Source: Cavia porcellus (lineage: Eukaryota > Chordata > Mammalia > Rodentia > Caviidae). Taken from it: 64,000 nucleotides of DNA. The translations under genes and the position numbers were made by a program. The stretch covers positions 72,247,482-72,311,481 of the forward strand of contig NW_026947484.1 in NCBI RefSeq assembly GCF_034190915.1, given 5' to 3'. The notes beneath the pieces were generated by a model. That model searched no databases. It saw only the letters and a program-made list of their open reading frames with translations, and was not told where the DNA came from. Position 1 is the stretch's first letter; every line of letters starts with the position of its first letter. Positions 11,291 to 24,051 of this stretch are shown in pieces.

Positions 11291-12265
11291 GAAAAAAATT
11301 TCTATATCTATCCAGACAGATTACGTAATTGAATAAACAACTTCCTCCACTGGTATAGACATTTGCCAGTATTCAAGCTGCAGATTGAAAATGGCTTGAT
11401 TCATTCACTCATTTTTTCAACAAATATTTATTTAGTTACAACTATGTCCCAAAGAACTCTATGAGGTTCTGAGATAAAAGAGAAAACATTCTATGTTTGT
11501 TCCCCCAAGCAAATCTTTGAAAATTACTGTAAAGTAGCCACTAATTTGCTGGGAATTTGAATATTTTAAATTAATTTTTTTAACTTACAGAAATGTTTGG
11601 CTTTTATTGTCACTCAGCTGAACCAAACCCTGAAAAATTATAGTTAATGTTTAGCAAGAAGAGGTGGTGTCAGTCGCAAGTCAAGGTATTATTATTAAGT
11701 GAAATAAAACCAAGAAGAGCAATTAACATGAAAGACAATGAACTTTCATATTAAAATGAAAAAAGCTGCCAATACATGCTTTATCATGTGCATCAACAGT
11801 GGTTTAATTAGAATAACTGTAATAGTTTCAGCTGAGGAAAGGATACTTTACTTTCTCATCTCTAATGGCATGAAATTAATTTTTGTCACAATGATTAACC
11901 GTTTCTATCTTTCAAGAAGATAATGATTATAATGTACTAATCTATTACAAACCAGAAACTAGGACTCTGTAGAGAAAATCTGATTATCAGAGTTTATCAG
12001 CTGACTACCTCTTAATTTTCTGACAAGGAAAATGGTTCTGCTTCTCTTTTGATCTGAACGTGCTCAAACACATGTGTAAGCTTTGATACAATTCAACATT
12101 CATCACATTTCTATTCAGAACAGTAGAAAATAAGAAATAGTGCACATGTCCATCATGAAAGGAGCAAATAAATACATTAATGGTAAGGTATCATGGAACC
12201 ATAATACAATGTAACATGGTCATTGCAAAAAATTAGTCTAAATTAACAGTCACTACTAAAAATAA
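11291..12265. other. Mostly unrecognised; possible L2 scrap
   Basis: At 11398-11492 ttcaacaaatatttatttag and the text after it resemble an L2/MIR-age repeat. The rest is unique-looking and AT-rich. Confidence 0.45.
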
Positions 12266-12269
12266 GCTA

Positions 12270-12362
12270 GTATTGGGGGTGGGGGGGTGACAGCAGGGAT
12301 TGAACTCATGACCTCGCGCTTCTCAGGTCGGCACTGTACCACTGAGCTACATCCCTAGCCCC
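12270..12362 (-). mobile_element. ID-type SINE
   Basis: Its reverse B box is in gggattgaactcatgacctc, and it ends actgagctacatccctagcc. Confidence 0.9.
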
Positions 12363-12384
12363 GAGAAAGCTGGTGTATTAAAGA

Positions 12385-12510
12385 GTTTTTAAAGTATATT
12401 CCTGTAATCCCAGCATTCTGCAAGGCAGAGGCAGGAGGATGGAAAGTTCAAGTCCAGCCTGGGCAACTGGGCAATTAATAAGACTCTATTTTAAAATTTT
12501 TTCAAAAAGC
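12385..12510 (+). mobile_element. B1 SINE, truncated
   Basis: It reads cctgtaatcccagcattctg, ggcaggaggatgg, gtccagcctgggcaactggg. The 5' end is missing. Confidence 0.8.
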
Positions 12511-12910
12511 AAGTTATAAGTCTATATTTGTTGTTTCATCTAATTAGGTAAATTCACATCTTCTAAGAGTCTAACCAAATTTTTTAAAATTATTATTTCT
12601 AGGCAATCAGGATTCAGGGTAATTTTAATAATCTTCACTTTCTCTGTAGTTAATTTTTTTATAATAAGCAAGTATTGTGTGTGTATTTAGTCCTAGCATA
12701 TAAATAACTTCTTATTTCATGATCTAGGATGTTAAAAATCAGCAAGATTTTGATGAATAAAACTATCAATAAACAGTCATTTCAGGAGCAAAAGTAGTAA
12801 CAAGCATACGAGGCTTGTCAGGATGGAAAGGTTTGACTCACACAGCATGGATTTAACATTGTTGTCAAAATTTACCATGAATGTGAAGTTTTTAAGAGTA
12901 TCAATCCAGA
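12511..12910. other. No feature recognised
   Basis: AT-rich unique-looking sequence. Confidence 0.5.
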
Positions 12911-13013
12911 GGGCCAGGGGTTTAGCTCAGTGGCATAAGCACCTGCTTGGAAAATGTGTGGTCGTGAGTTTGATCCCTGGCACTAAAAAATAAAATTAAA
13001 AAAAAAAAAAAGA
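12911..13013 (+). mobile_element. ID-type SINE with A-rich tail
   Basis: It has the A box tttagctcagtggcataag and the B box gagtttgatccctgg, then an interrupted A tail. Confidence 0.92.
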
Positions 13014-13089
13014 TTATCAATCCATTCCCACCATCCTGCCCTCAACAATACCCCTTCATCTGAATAGGTAGGAAGATGCTGTGAGCTTT

Positions 13090-13265
13090 GCCATGCCGCA
13101 CATCCCAGTGACTTCCCACGAGCTCATCAGCGTAGCTCTGGGAAGTCTGCACATAAAGTCCATAACTTAGGTCATTCGACAAATAAAGGAGCCAAGACAA
13201 AGAGGTAATGCCCTGCCCAAGGCCCCACAGCTAAAGTCCATCAACACATTCTCTCTCAGATATGT
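13090..13265 (-). mobile_element. MIR relic
   Basis: It has caaataaaggagccaagac, gaggtaatgccctgcccaag and ccccacagctaaagt, the reverse of MIR. Confidence 0.55.
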
Positions 13266-13753
13266 GTCAGTTAAAGAAAGTTATCCTGACCCCCATCGTC
13301 GGATTTCTGTGGTCCCTAGAACTCTTAGACAGAGATGTACCAATTTGCGTTGGGATCTATTAGCATCCTAACCTGCATTCATTCACAGAATCTAGGGTGT
13401 ATGAAGCGGAAAGGCCGGGAGAGAGCCTAGGTCCACTGTGACACTGCACCCAGCAAAAAGAAGCAGCACATTGACCTCAGGGCTCCGGAGAGAGAAGATT
13501 CGGAAGAAATAAGCTCCGTGTGTGCTATCCATCCTGCCAGGCCTAGATAATATTAAAAATGCTTCTACTCTGCATCCATAGACATGCATTCTGCAATCAA
13601 CCATCAGTAAAGAGTTAACATTTGAAATTAAAGGAGTAGATGTAATACAAAATATATAGAGATAAGGGAACATAATTTTAAACCTTGACTGAAGGAAAAT
13701 ACTCAGCAAAAGGCAATAAAAGTAATAATTATTGCAATTTATTACAAATCTAC
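13266..13753. other. No feature recognised
   Basis: Unique-looking sequence. The 105-codon minus open frame at 13392-13709 lacks recognisable motifs. Confidence 0.5.
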
Positions 13754-14133
13754 ACTCTTGGCTACTCTTCTTTCATTGTTGAGACAAAATACCTGATGCC
13801 CAACATGAAGGAAGGAAAGATTTATTTCTTATACTTTTGGGAGGTTTCAGTCCATATTCAGCTGAATCCAAGGCAGGGTGGTATGGCTGAGGGGCAGCCA
13901 TTCATGGTGGCTGCAAACAACGGGAACATAAAGGACAAAAGAGGGAAAACACACCCCCATTCCGCCCTTACATTGTATATATCTGCTCCACCCCTGGCTA
14001 GATGCAGCACTCACACTGCCAATACCAGTGCTAGACAACAAACCAATCATGAATGCTAGATTCAGCCGAGACCATGATTGCATGAGGCTTTGGGCAGGGG
14101 GGGGGGCCATTCAAACACAAACCATAGCACCTA
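13754..14133 (-). mobile_element. MaLR (MST-like) LTR, antisense
   Basis: It reads tgttgagacaaaatacctga, ggtttcagtccatattcagc, and ends cattcaaacacaaaccatag. The last part contains a ten-base G run. Confidence 0.75.
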
Positions 14134-15170
14134 CTATGCACTTTACACAGTGAAGTGCTACCCCAGATGTTCACTACAGCCCACAATCTTCATTCTTCAA
14201 TCAGTAGGGCACTGCTCCCTTTGTGAGAGGTTGAAAAGATCACAGAAGTCCTCAGACTTCACATCACCAGATTGCTGTCAAGTGGTGCTCTGAAGTTTGG
14301 TAAGATGAAGACCATGAAAAGCTGTGGCTAAGTGTTTAGGATGATTTCGTGTGTTTTAGAGTTTTATTCTCCCTTCTGTCATGTTAATATGAAATCTGAC
14401 CCTACACTGCTTACAGAATTTAATTAAGGGGACTAAACTGAGGCTTCAGTAAATGTATTATTTTCTGGAAGTAAATGATTCATCAGTATGAGGTAAGCGA
14501 AATGTTCCAGGAAGAAGAGTTGCTATTTAGTTTATCAGAGATGTGTAATCCCTGATTGACACAATAGGTACATTGTTCTAACTCCTTCTTTCGGTGAGGT
14601 CAATCTTTAAAGTCTATAAATGTGCCTAGTAAGTCACCCCAGTCCCTACCCTGCCCCTTTCCCACCTTCTTTCTTTATGCAGTTGCAGGCAGTTTGCAGA
14701 AAGCCTCAGTTAAAAGAATCCAGCACTGCAGACAGTGTGACTTACATGTTTCTCTGCCTCTGAACCACTCTGTCATGTGCAAGCTCAAGTTTGTCCATAA
14801 CTAATGCACCTGGTGTTATCACTCACCTTCAAATGTTTTAAAAGTCACTCCTATTGTCCTGCTCTGATCTGATTAATGTCTAGGTTTCTGATGACGGTTG
14901 TTCCACTAGACTATTCTCACAACTGTTGAAATCTTCCAAACCAGAGTAGAAGTTAGTGATTACACATTTTCCCTAACTAGAGTCCACTGACTTCGTATAC
15001 CAAAGCACTGCTGTGCAGAACTGAAGTGTGAGCCATGTATCTCACTTTAAAGCGTCTACTTGTCATATTAAAATTTTGTAAAAGAAACAGGTAAAATAAA
15101 TGTATACTATTATTTTCATTTAATTCACTTATTGTTCTAGTGTTCAATGAGTATTTTAAAATTGTTGAAA
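14134..15170. other. No feature recognised
   Basis: This 1 kb of unique-looking sequence has no repeat or coding signature that I can defend. Confidence 0.5.
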
Positions 15171-15171
15171 G

Positions 15172-15287
15172 CCTGGCATGGTGGTACAAGCCTATAATCT
15201 CAGCACTATGGGGAGCTGAGACAGGAGGGTCACCATGAGCTCAACATTTGAATTACATAGGGAGACCCTGTCTCAAAAAAAAAAAGA
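15172..15287 (+). mobile_element. B1 SINE
   Basis: It starts gcctggcatggtggtacaag and ends gagaccctgtctc plus an A tail. It is immediately followed by a second B1. Confidence 0.92.
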
Positions 15288-15397
15288 AGCCAGGCATGGT
15301 GGCCCATTCCTATAGTCCCAGCACTAGAGAATTGTCTTGAGTTCAAGGCTAGCCTGAGCTACATAGTGAGACCCTATCTCAAAAAAAAAAAAAAGCC
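15288..15397 (+). mobile_element. B1 SINE, tandem with the previous one
   Basis: It starts gccaggcatggtggcccatt right after the first element's A tail. A tail-targeted insertion is likely. Confidence 0.92.
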
Positions 15398-15602
15398 TAC
15401 ATAAACAAATTTTTGAGATATTATAAAACTTTTTGTACACAGTTTTCAAAATCTACAATGTGTTTCATGCTTACAGTGCAAGGGGTCACATGTTGAAAGG
15501 TCAGGAGCACATAGCTAGAAACCATCATGTGGGAAGCACAGGGTCAGACCCTGAATGAAGTTATCAAATGAGATCAGACTTGGTTAGATCCTCCCTGCTG
15601 CT

Positions 15603-15682
15603 TTGGTGCTGGGAATCGAACTCAGGACCTTGTGCTTGCCAGGCAGGTGCTTATGCTGCTGAGCTATATCCTGGCCGCAGCT
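15603..15682 (-). mobile_element. ID-type SINE
   Basis: It reads ggtgctgggaatcgaactca, gcttgccaggcaggtgctta, tgctgagctatatcctggcc. Confidence 0.9.
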
Positions 15683-15854
15683 AAACCCTTTTTAAAGGCC
15701 GTTTTCACTTTTGTTTCTCTGTTTCTCCCTTCACTACGACAAAATAGAAATACACTGCTTTCTCAAGCCAATCTTCCCGGCTCAGTCACTAGGAACACTG
15801 TGTACGACATTTCTGTGATCTTTTCCCCACCTTTATGTTTCCCTTTGCCCAACC

Positions 15855-15975
15855 TGTTCATTTCGTAAGTAGGAAAACTAGTACCCAGGGAGGTTGCTAA
15901 CTGACCCAAACAGTAGTTAGGAGCTCTGCCAGTGAGTGTTAATGCACGATTTGACTGGATTCAGACTCCTGCAGA
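15855..15975 (-). mobile_element. MIR relic
   Basis: A reverse MIR tail (agtaggaaaactagtaccca) is followed by gcaggtt-like degraded core sequence. Confidence 0.45.
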
Positions 15976-16019
15976 GGTGAGTTGAACATGGGGGCCCTCT
16001 ACTCCTCAGTGGACTAATC

Positions 16020-16290
16020 CACTGACGTTCAGAGCTGGACGCAGAGGGTCAGCTGCATGTGGGTCAGCAGGGTATACTTTCAAAGTGTGTATCTCTTCTG
16101 TGCACCTTCCTGTGTTTGCTTCCTGGCCACCATGAAGGGGCCAGCTTTGCATCACCTCACTGTTCAGTCATGATGTCCCTGCCTGGGAGCCAGCTAGCTG
16201 TAGACTAAACCTCTGCAACCATGATCCAAATTAAATCTCTTCTTCTTGAAATGGTGAGTGTGGGCCCTTATGATTCATCAGTGAGAAAAC
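16020..16290 (+). mobile_element. MaLR LTR, 3' portion
   Basis: It contains tgggagccagctagctgtag, actaaacctctgcaacca and an aattaaatctcttcttc polyadenylation region. The 5' part is not recognisable. Confidence 0.55.
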
Positions 16291-16299
16291 CAAGACACA

Positions 16300-17505
16300 G
16301 GAACAATGACTTAAATTTGATCTTAGTAAGCCCAGGTTAGAGTTTGACTACTTTAAAACTTTCCCTTTCTCTCACTTCTCTCTCAAGCCTCAAAGATGCA
16401 CCCCTAAGGCTCTCCAACAAGAAAGGTTCTTCTTGCTCATCTTCTTCCCAAGCATAGCTGAAACTAATTGGTCCTTCAAGCACAGCAGGCAGTTAGAGGA
16501 TTCACTCACTGGTAGCTCAACCATTTCTCTTCATTTCCTCAAATACAGTAAGAAGGCTTCTCTAAGAAAAGAAGAATTATAATTAACAAAGTTTCTGACT
16601 ATATATTCTGCTGCATACAACAATTTATGGTGGTAACCTCCCCAGGTGCCACAAGCAATGTGTCACTATCATTTGTGGCTTTGGATTGCTCTGCAATGAG
16701 TACACGTACTTTTTGTGCAAACAAATAGCACCTGTTATGTGACTCGCACATTTTACAGATAGTCTGATTACCCAAACTAATCTATTTTTCTCCAAATAGA
16801 GATCTCCAAATAGAGACTTTAATAAAAAACATTTTAAGTAATCATCAAAATGTTTTCCAAGGATAGAAATGTCGAGACAATACATGCTGAGCCCAGATAT
16901 ATAAAAATCACTCATGTGTATAAAATGGTTTACCAGTAACTCAGATTGAGCATTCAGATTATTTCACTTAGATTTTATCAGGAAGAACACGGAATGCTTG
17001 GCCACTTTAGCAATACTGAGCGTACCCATTTGTTGATGCCTTTTCTCATAATTGTAAAAAAAAGAAAAGAAAAGAAAAAAAAAAGAGAGATGGCCTATAG
17101 TCAGATTTTAATATTACATGACCAAAGAAATAGAGAAGCAGCACATTTTATGTGTTGTTAAAGATATGTAGATATATAAGATAATTTAATGACTTTCTAA
17201 TGATCATTTTCAGTGAATTAAAAAGATTGCCAAACCTGTCCTGAATGACTCACAGTTATATAGATGTTTTCAGTTAAATTCAATTTCATAGCACAGGTTC
17301 ACAAACAAAGCTTCTCATATAAAGGAGTAAAGGGGGAAAGGATCTTGTAATTCAAATTGAAGATCAAATTTACCTTTTTGTGTGTTCAAATGTGCATGTT
17401 GTTCACCTGGAATATAACTACAGTCCAGAAGATACAAAAACTCCCATGCAGTGATGCAATAAATACTTGGGTCTCTAAATAAATTTGTATTTATAAATAT
17501 AGATT
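16300..17505. other. No gene recognised
   Basis: Unique-looking AT-rich sequence with a purine/A tract at 17057-17090. Confidence 0.5.
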
Positions 17506-17507
17506 TT

Positions 17508-17660
17508 AGCAGGGCATGGTGGCACACCCCTGTACTCCTAGCACTCGAGAGGCTGAGGCAGGAGGATCACCATGAGTTCAAGCCCAGCTTGGGCTATACA
17601 ATGAGTTCAAGGACAGTCTGAACCGCATAGCAAGACTCTGTGTAAAAAAGACTAAATAAA
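17508..17660 (+). mobile_element. B1 SINE with internal duplication
   Basis: It starts gcagggcatggtggcacacc. The aagcccagcttgggctatac block and the aaggacagtctgaaccgcat block are the two copies of the B1 internal repeat. Confidence 0.92.
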
Positions 17661-17774
17661 TAAAAATAGACTTTGCTTTTTCTGAATCTAGGGGATGAAA
17701 TATGAAGAATTCATAATAGTTTAAGAACAAAATGTTCTAGAAAGAGACTATGGCGATCTCACGAATCAAATCCC

Positions 17775-17965
17775 TTTTTTCTTTTATTTATTTACTTTTG
17801 TTTTATTTTTTCATTTTTTGAGCAGGGTTTTGCTAAGCAGTCCAGGGTGACTTTGAACTCACTATGTATCCCAAGCTGGCCTGGCCTGGCTCTCACAGTG
17901 ATCCTCCTGCCTCAGCCTCCTGAACACTGGGGTTACAGATGTGTACCACCATGCCTGGCTCCTCC
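17775..17965 (-). mobile_element. B1 SINE
   Basis: After a T-rich start it reads gatcctcctgcctcagcctc and tgtgtaccaccatgcctggc. Confidence 0.9.
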
Positions 17966-18084
17966 TTCTGTTTATCTTATCACGTAACAGTATTCTCAAA
18001 ATTATTAGGTGATGGGACCCCTAAAAGTCAGTGCTAGATGCAAACCTATAATGTTGATTCATTTACATCTGTCCTAGGAAATAT

Positions 18085-18245
18085 AATTTTTTTGTTGTTG
18101 CTTAAACAAAAGAAATGTATTTACCCACAATTCTAGAGGCTGGAAAGGCCAGGATCAAGAAGCCAGCATGTCTGCATCAGGACTCTTTCCTTGGGTTGCA
18201 GACAGCTGACTTCTCTGGGCTCTCACAGATCCTTGCTTGGTGCCT
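18085..18245 (-). mobile_element. MaLR LTR fragment, antisense
   Basis: It reads aatgtatttacccacaattc, tagaggctggaaaggccagg, then atgtctgcatcaggactctt. It is cut off where L1 begins. Confidence 0.6.
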
Positions 18246-20316
18246 GTCTCTTCATTTTCTTTTTTATATATGTTTTTAATTGCTACTAGTATGTATTTGA
18301 TTATATTCATTATGAGGAATAGGTACAGGTACAGAACACAGCTTCATTTCTTTTACTTCCCTGACGCCTCCCTTAACTACATGGTATATTTTTTTCCTAC
18401 ATCCCTCCTCCCTCTTTTTTTTCTGTTGCCTAACTTTTATTGTGCTCATTATTTATATTTTGCATTTCTCACACAAGAGAAATCAGGCAGTGTCCAAGCC
18501 TGCACGGCAAGTGATTTACTTCACTTTACACTATGGTCTCAAAGTGCATTCATTTTCTGACAAATGGTTCAAGTTTACCCTTCTTTATGGCATGATAATA
18601 TCCCATTTTGTAAAAATACCACATTTTTTTATGCTTTCATCTGTTGATGGACACATAGGTCACTTCCAAGATTTAGCCATTGTAACTAAGCTGCTTAATT
18701 ACATTGTAATTAAGCTGCATACATGGGTATGTATACATAATTGCAATATGGTATCTTTAATTTTCCCAGGAAGATATCTAGAGGGGACTACTTGGATCAA
18801 TCAGAATTTATAGTTTTAGGGTTTTTTTCTGGTGAAATCTCCATACTGATTTCTATAATGGTTGCATTACTTTATCTTCCCATCAATAGTAATGAAAGTT
18901 CCTTTTGCCCCACATCCTTGCCAGCATTTATTATTATCTGGTATGGTAACCACTCATTCTGAAGAAAGATGGAATCTCAGTGTTGTTTTAGTTTGCATTT
19001 ATCTAATGACCAGACATGCTCAAAGTATTTTCATATATTCATTGTATTTCTTCTTCTGAAAAGTTTCTGTTTATTTTAGCTGCCCATTTTTTGATTGGGT
19101 CTTTTATTTGGAAGGGTTGAATTTTTATCAATTCTTTGTATATTGTAGATATTAGTTCTCTGTTAGAAGAACAGGTGGCAAAATCTTTTTCCCATTCTGT
19201 GCATGGTCTCTTCTCTCTTTTGATTGTTTACTTTGTGGTGCACACTTTTTTTAATTTGATATGATTCTGTTTATTGATTCTCAGTTTTCTTTCTGCAGTC
19301 TCTATTCTGTCCCACTGATCTCCATATTTGTTTTTGCCAGTAGTATACTGTTTTTATCACTGTAGCTTTGTGCTATAACTTGAGGTCGAGAATTGTGATT
19401 CCTTTGTTCATGTTCTCGTCCAGCATTACTTTGCTATTCAGGGTATTTTCAGATTCCATATGAACTTTATGATTCTTTTCTCTAATTTCATAGGAATGCT
19501 ATTGGTATTTTGTTAAATGTGTGTATATCAGGTTTAGAAATATGGCCATTTTTATTATAGTAGTTGTATCTATCCAGGAAAGGGGCTACCTTTCCATTTT
19601 AAGATCTCTTAGTTGAACTTTTTTTTCATAATACTGTGGTTTTTTTGCTACAATAATATTTCGCTTCCTTGGTTAGGTTAATTCCTAGGTATTTAATTTT
19701 TCTTGATGCCACTGTGAATGACATTGAATCACTAATTTCTTCTTGATGAGTCTATTATTGGTATATAGGAACAATATTGATTTTCTGTTGTCGACTTTGT
19801 ATGATGTACACTACTGATTTTGGTTTTTTAATTCTAGAAGTCTTTTGTTGAAATTTTTGGGGTCTTCTATATAGAGGATCATGTCACTTGTAAACAGTGA
19901 TTGACTTCTTCCTTTCCTACATACATCCCTTTTATTTCTTTCTCCTGCCTGATTGCTCTGGCTAATATTTCAAGAGCTCTGTTGAACCGTAGTGGTGATT
20001 GCAGACAACTTTGTTTTCTTTCTGACTTTAGAGGGAAAATTCTCAGCTTTTCTCCCACTTAATATGATGTTGGCCATTATTTCTGTGTGTACATTTATAA
20101 TTTTCTTCCTTCTACTAGCTTTGGATTTGGATTGTTCTTGGGTTTTAGCACCTTCAAGTACATCATAAGATTATTTATTTTGGCTCACTCTGCTTTTCTC
20201 ATCTGAGCATTCACAGCTATAAATTTTCCTCCTTAGGATTATTTATGTTGTGTCCCATTGGTTACACTATACTGTACTGGTATCACCACTTGATTCCAAG
20301 TACTATTTAATTTCTT

Positions 20317-20420
20317 TCTTTCTTTTCTTTTCTTTTATTTTATTTTGGTACTGGAATCGAATTCATGACCTTGCACTTGCCAGGCAGGCACTTACACTGC
20401 TGAGCTAAATCCTCAGCCCT
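20317..20420 (-). mobile_element. ID-type SINE inside L1
   Basis: A T-rich tail, then ggtactggaatcgaattcat and gctgagctaaatcctcagcc. The L1 text aatttctt is duplicated on both sides (20309-20316 and 20421-20428). Confidence 0.88.
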
Positions 20421-22310
20421 AATTTCTTCCTTAATTTCTTGTGCGATCCATTGATTATTCTAGAACGTACTGTTTAGTTTATTTTTGTTTACATAATTTC
20501 CATGGCTTCTTTTGTCACTGAATTCTAGTTTTGTTGCATTGTAATATGATAATATACATGGGATACTTTGGATTCTTTTGCATTTACTTAAGCATAGTTA
20601 CGGGGTAGAATGTGGTAGAATTGGCAGAAAGTCTCATGTACTACTGAAAAGAGTGCATGTTATGTTTTTGGATAGAACATCTGTAGGTATCTATCAAGTC
20701 CATTTATTTAAAGGTCTGGTTCAGCTCTTGTATTTCTTTATTGGTATTTTGTGTAGTTGACCTATTTATTTGTTGCAGTACATATTGAGGTACCCCATTA
20801 CAATTTTATTGATGTTTATCTAATTTTTTATGTTCAGTAGTATTTTATGAAGTTGAGTGTGTCATTGTTTGATGCATATATGTTTGATTATTGTCTCTTT
20901 CTGTTGAAATATTCCTTTAAACAATATGTAGTGACCTCCTTTACTTCTTCTGATGAGTTTTGGCTTTAAATTCACTGTTTAAAATCAGGATAGCTACTTC
21001 TGCTTTTTGCTGGGTTTCCATTGCTTGAAATATTGTTTTCTCCTTCAATTTTTAATCTGTGTATTTCTTGTGGGATTATATCACTGTGTATCACTGAGTT
21101 TTGTTTCTTGATCAATCTGCCAACCTGTCTTCTGACTTAAGAATGGCAACCATTCACTTGGACAGTTATTACTGAATGGTATTGATTTATTCCTATCCTT
21201 GCATTATTTTCCTGCCACTCATTTCCTCCCCTCCCCTAACCCACCTGCATACCCCTTCTGCTTAACTGTTCACCCTGCCTATTGTATATATTCAACTAGC
21301 TTTTGCTATTATTCCCTTCATTGTCTATTTCTAGGATATCCTTGAGAATTTTTTGTAGTGTTTTCTTGGCAGTCATGAATTTCTTTAGATTCCTTTAATC
21401 AGAGAAGGATCCTATTTCTCAATCAATTTTGAAAGAAAGTTTTGCAAGATATGCAACTTTTGATTGGAAGTTGTTATCTCTTAGGTCTTGAACCACTTCA
21501 CCCCAAGATCTCCTGGCCTTCAAAGTCTGGGTCAAGACACCTAATGTAAATCTGATGAGTTTTTCTCTAACAGCTTTGAAGAGTCCATCCTTGTGTTGAA
21601 TTTCTAATATGTTGACTATGATGGACATGGAAAGTTTCTCTTTTGATTTTGGCTCTATAAGGTTCTATATGCCTGACTTATTGAATGTTTGTTTCTCAAT
21701 ATTCAGCAAGTTTTCCTCTATTACTTCTGTAAACAGGGTTTTTATGCCCTTTGTACTGTCTTTTGATTTTTTTCATTTATTCTAACTAATCTTAGTCTTG
21801 TTTGTGCTATCCAGCACCTGTTGGATCAATTTTTTAGGGTCTCTTCTTGTTCTTTAAAGTATCTCTGAGTAAATGTGCTTTGGAAGCATCACTTTGAGTT
21901 GATATTCTATTCTCACAAAGTTATTTCTGCTGCCCATACAGAAATATCTCAGTTCACAATGCTTTTTTCCCCACAAACAAAGCAGTTAGTGAACAGAAGC
22001 ATTTGGCAAAGTTTGCTTCCATTTGCAAATTTCACATTGGGTGACACTGAACCTTATGGGGAAATTTGATACAGTTCATGACCAATTCAGTTCATAACCA
22101 GGATCATAAAACAAGTTGAGTTCATGAATCTAGATACTACCACAATTTTTAATCTCCTGGATTTCTGTTTGGAACCTTTTTATAGACTCTAGTTCTTTGC
22201 TAAATTTGTCATTCATCTTTTCTATTTTTTAACTCAACTAACTTTTGCACAGCATCCCTGTAAGTTTCCCAATTGTTTTATTACTCCTACTATCTGATCA
22301 GTTGTATTTT

Positions 22311-22339
22311 TTTTTTTTTTGTCGCGTTACCGCACTGGA
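22311..22339 (-). mobile_element. 29-bp retroposed micro-insert with 16-bp TSD
   Basis: On the minus strand it is a 19-nt unit, TCCAGTGCGGTAACGCGAC, followed by ten A. It is flanked by near-identical 16-mers ending AGTTGTATTTT (22295-22310 and 22340-22355, one mismatch). It is CpG-rich within AT-rich L1. Confidence 0.7.
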
Positions 22340-22600
22340 TGATTAGTTGTATTTTATGTGAGCCCACTGAACACCTCATTTATCTGCTTTTTAATTCTCT
22401 CTATCATCCTTTCAAATAATCTGGCTGAATGGCATTCCCTCAATTCCTGAAGGGTTAGAATTGGGGCAGTTGAGAATTTTAGGAGTTATTTTGTTGCTCT
22501 ATCATCTCATGTGTCTATTGGTTTTTCTTTGTTTATTTTGTTTTGTTTGTAAGTTTGCAGCCATTTATATTTGAAAGACTCTGTTGCTAGTATGGAGTAT

Positions 22601-24050
22601 TAGTCCGCTTTTCAATGATGTACACAGGGCATGGATAACTATAGTTCTTTGCCTCTGTCCCAAGATCCAACCACTTCTGTTAACTTGGGAAGGAAGGATG
22701 TAGTGTAATTGGCCCAACATTCAATTCGCTGAGGTATTCTTAATGTCACAAAACTAGTCCAAGTATTGGTATACAGAGAAAATCTATTAATAGCAATAAT
22801 TTTCAGCCCTTGCAATATCATGTAAATTAGCAGTAGAAATACTGCCAAACACAAACTGGAAATTGACTATAAGTACCAATCATGAACTATCCTTAACCTT
22901 AGAAAATAAATCTATAAAAGTATAGTATAAACACTAAGACAAAATATTTACATACAATATCCACTGAATATAATTATACCTCCACTAATGGTAGAAAAGA
23001 ATTCAACAGTAGTAATATAGAATTAACTATCTAAAGTTTAATAAAGCTTATTTGTTAGACTTTTGAAGATATAGGGGTTGGGAATGGAAAAATGTATAAA
23101 GAAAAAATTGAAAAATTAAACAATGAGAAGGGAGAGAAAAAAAGTGAGACAATGGATCCTATTATGCAGTAGAAAGATATTTAGAGAATTAGATAGAGAG
23201 AATTAGATAAAAGCAACAGAAAAAAAAAAACAAGAAGAAATTAAAGATAAAAGAAAAAAGAGAAAAAGAAATCATATGAAAAATTTTAAAATAAAAAAAC
23301 TGAAACAGAGAAAAAGGAGTAAAAAGAAAAAAGAAAAACAAAAAAAGGGGGAAAAATCCCAAAACACAAAGAAAAAAAATTTTTTTCTGCCTTTTAAAGT
23401 GGTGCTTTCCTTCAAGAAACCCACAGTCCAGCAAGTTTCATCTTTCTCCACCTACCCTTGTGAGACGTGCCCCACCCCCAGTCCAGAGCTCCTGCTGTTT
23501 ACCTCCTCTGAGGCTGTGGCAATGTCTGTGCTAGGACATGTGCTTGCTTATGTCGGTAGATAGGGAGGAAATCAGGCCTTAGATCTAGGCTGGATGTAGA
23601 CAGGAGGGGAACGGCTCAAGTACTAATGCTGACAGGCATTTTCAGATCCAGATGTCTCCGAGCACAGTTTAAGCCGTCCTGGCTCTCAGCACAGAGTGTA
23701 AACACCATGTCCTTTCTGGGCCTGAGTCAAAACTCCTCAGAGAATGTCTTTATAACCTGCTCCTGTGCACAGCTGTCCCCCTTGGCTCTCTCTTACCCAG
23801 TCACTGTGGGAAGGTAACAACGGGAGCACCGAAGGGAAATTGTTCAGTTTTTCTGAGTCCCAGATTTAAATAATGCCTTCCTGAAATGGTGCCTGACCAT
23901 GCATCCAGGAGATGTGCTGAGTGTCTGTGTTTGAATAGCTCTCCAGGCTTTGCTGCACTTCTGCTTTGGTAGCCCTAGTGCTTCCCTTGCTTCTAGAGAG
24001 CCCGAGTCCCCTCTCTGCAAGCCACAAGGCCTAGGGGAAATAGTTCAAAT
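22601..24050 (-). mobile_element. Possible L1 5' UTR continuing the antisense L1
   Basis: An A-rich purine tract (about 23095-23390) is followed by 650 bases of GC-richer sequence. Position and composition fit the promoter end of a near full-length L1, but I cannot match it directly. It may instead be unrelated unique sequence. Confidence 0.35.
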
Positions 24051-24051
24051 T

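Larger units (their letters stand above)
18250..22600 (-). mobile_element. Long antisense L1 (3' UTR, ORF2 and ORF1 relics)
   Basis: Reversed L1 ORF2 phrases run through the stretch: tgatggacacataggtcact, tgcccattttttgattgggt, taggttaattcctaggtatt, gattgctctggctaatattt and gcaaccattcacttggacag. ORF1-like text follows to about 22.6 kb. It has many stops and no long open frame, so it is inactive. An ID SINE and a 29-bp micro-insert lie inside. Confidence 0.82.

Noticed and set aside
12911..12990. tRNA gene suggested by A and B boxes
   Set aside because: The boxes belong to ID SINEs, which derive from tRNA. There is no cloverleaf, anticodon arm or CCA-type 3' end, and many copies occur with A tails. 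The same holds for the other ID copies.
23095..23563. Lys-rich plus frame at 23276-23563
   Set aside because: It arises from an A-rich purine tract and has no other coding support.
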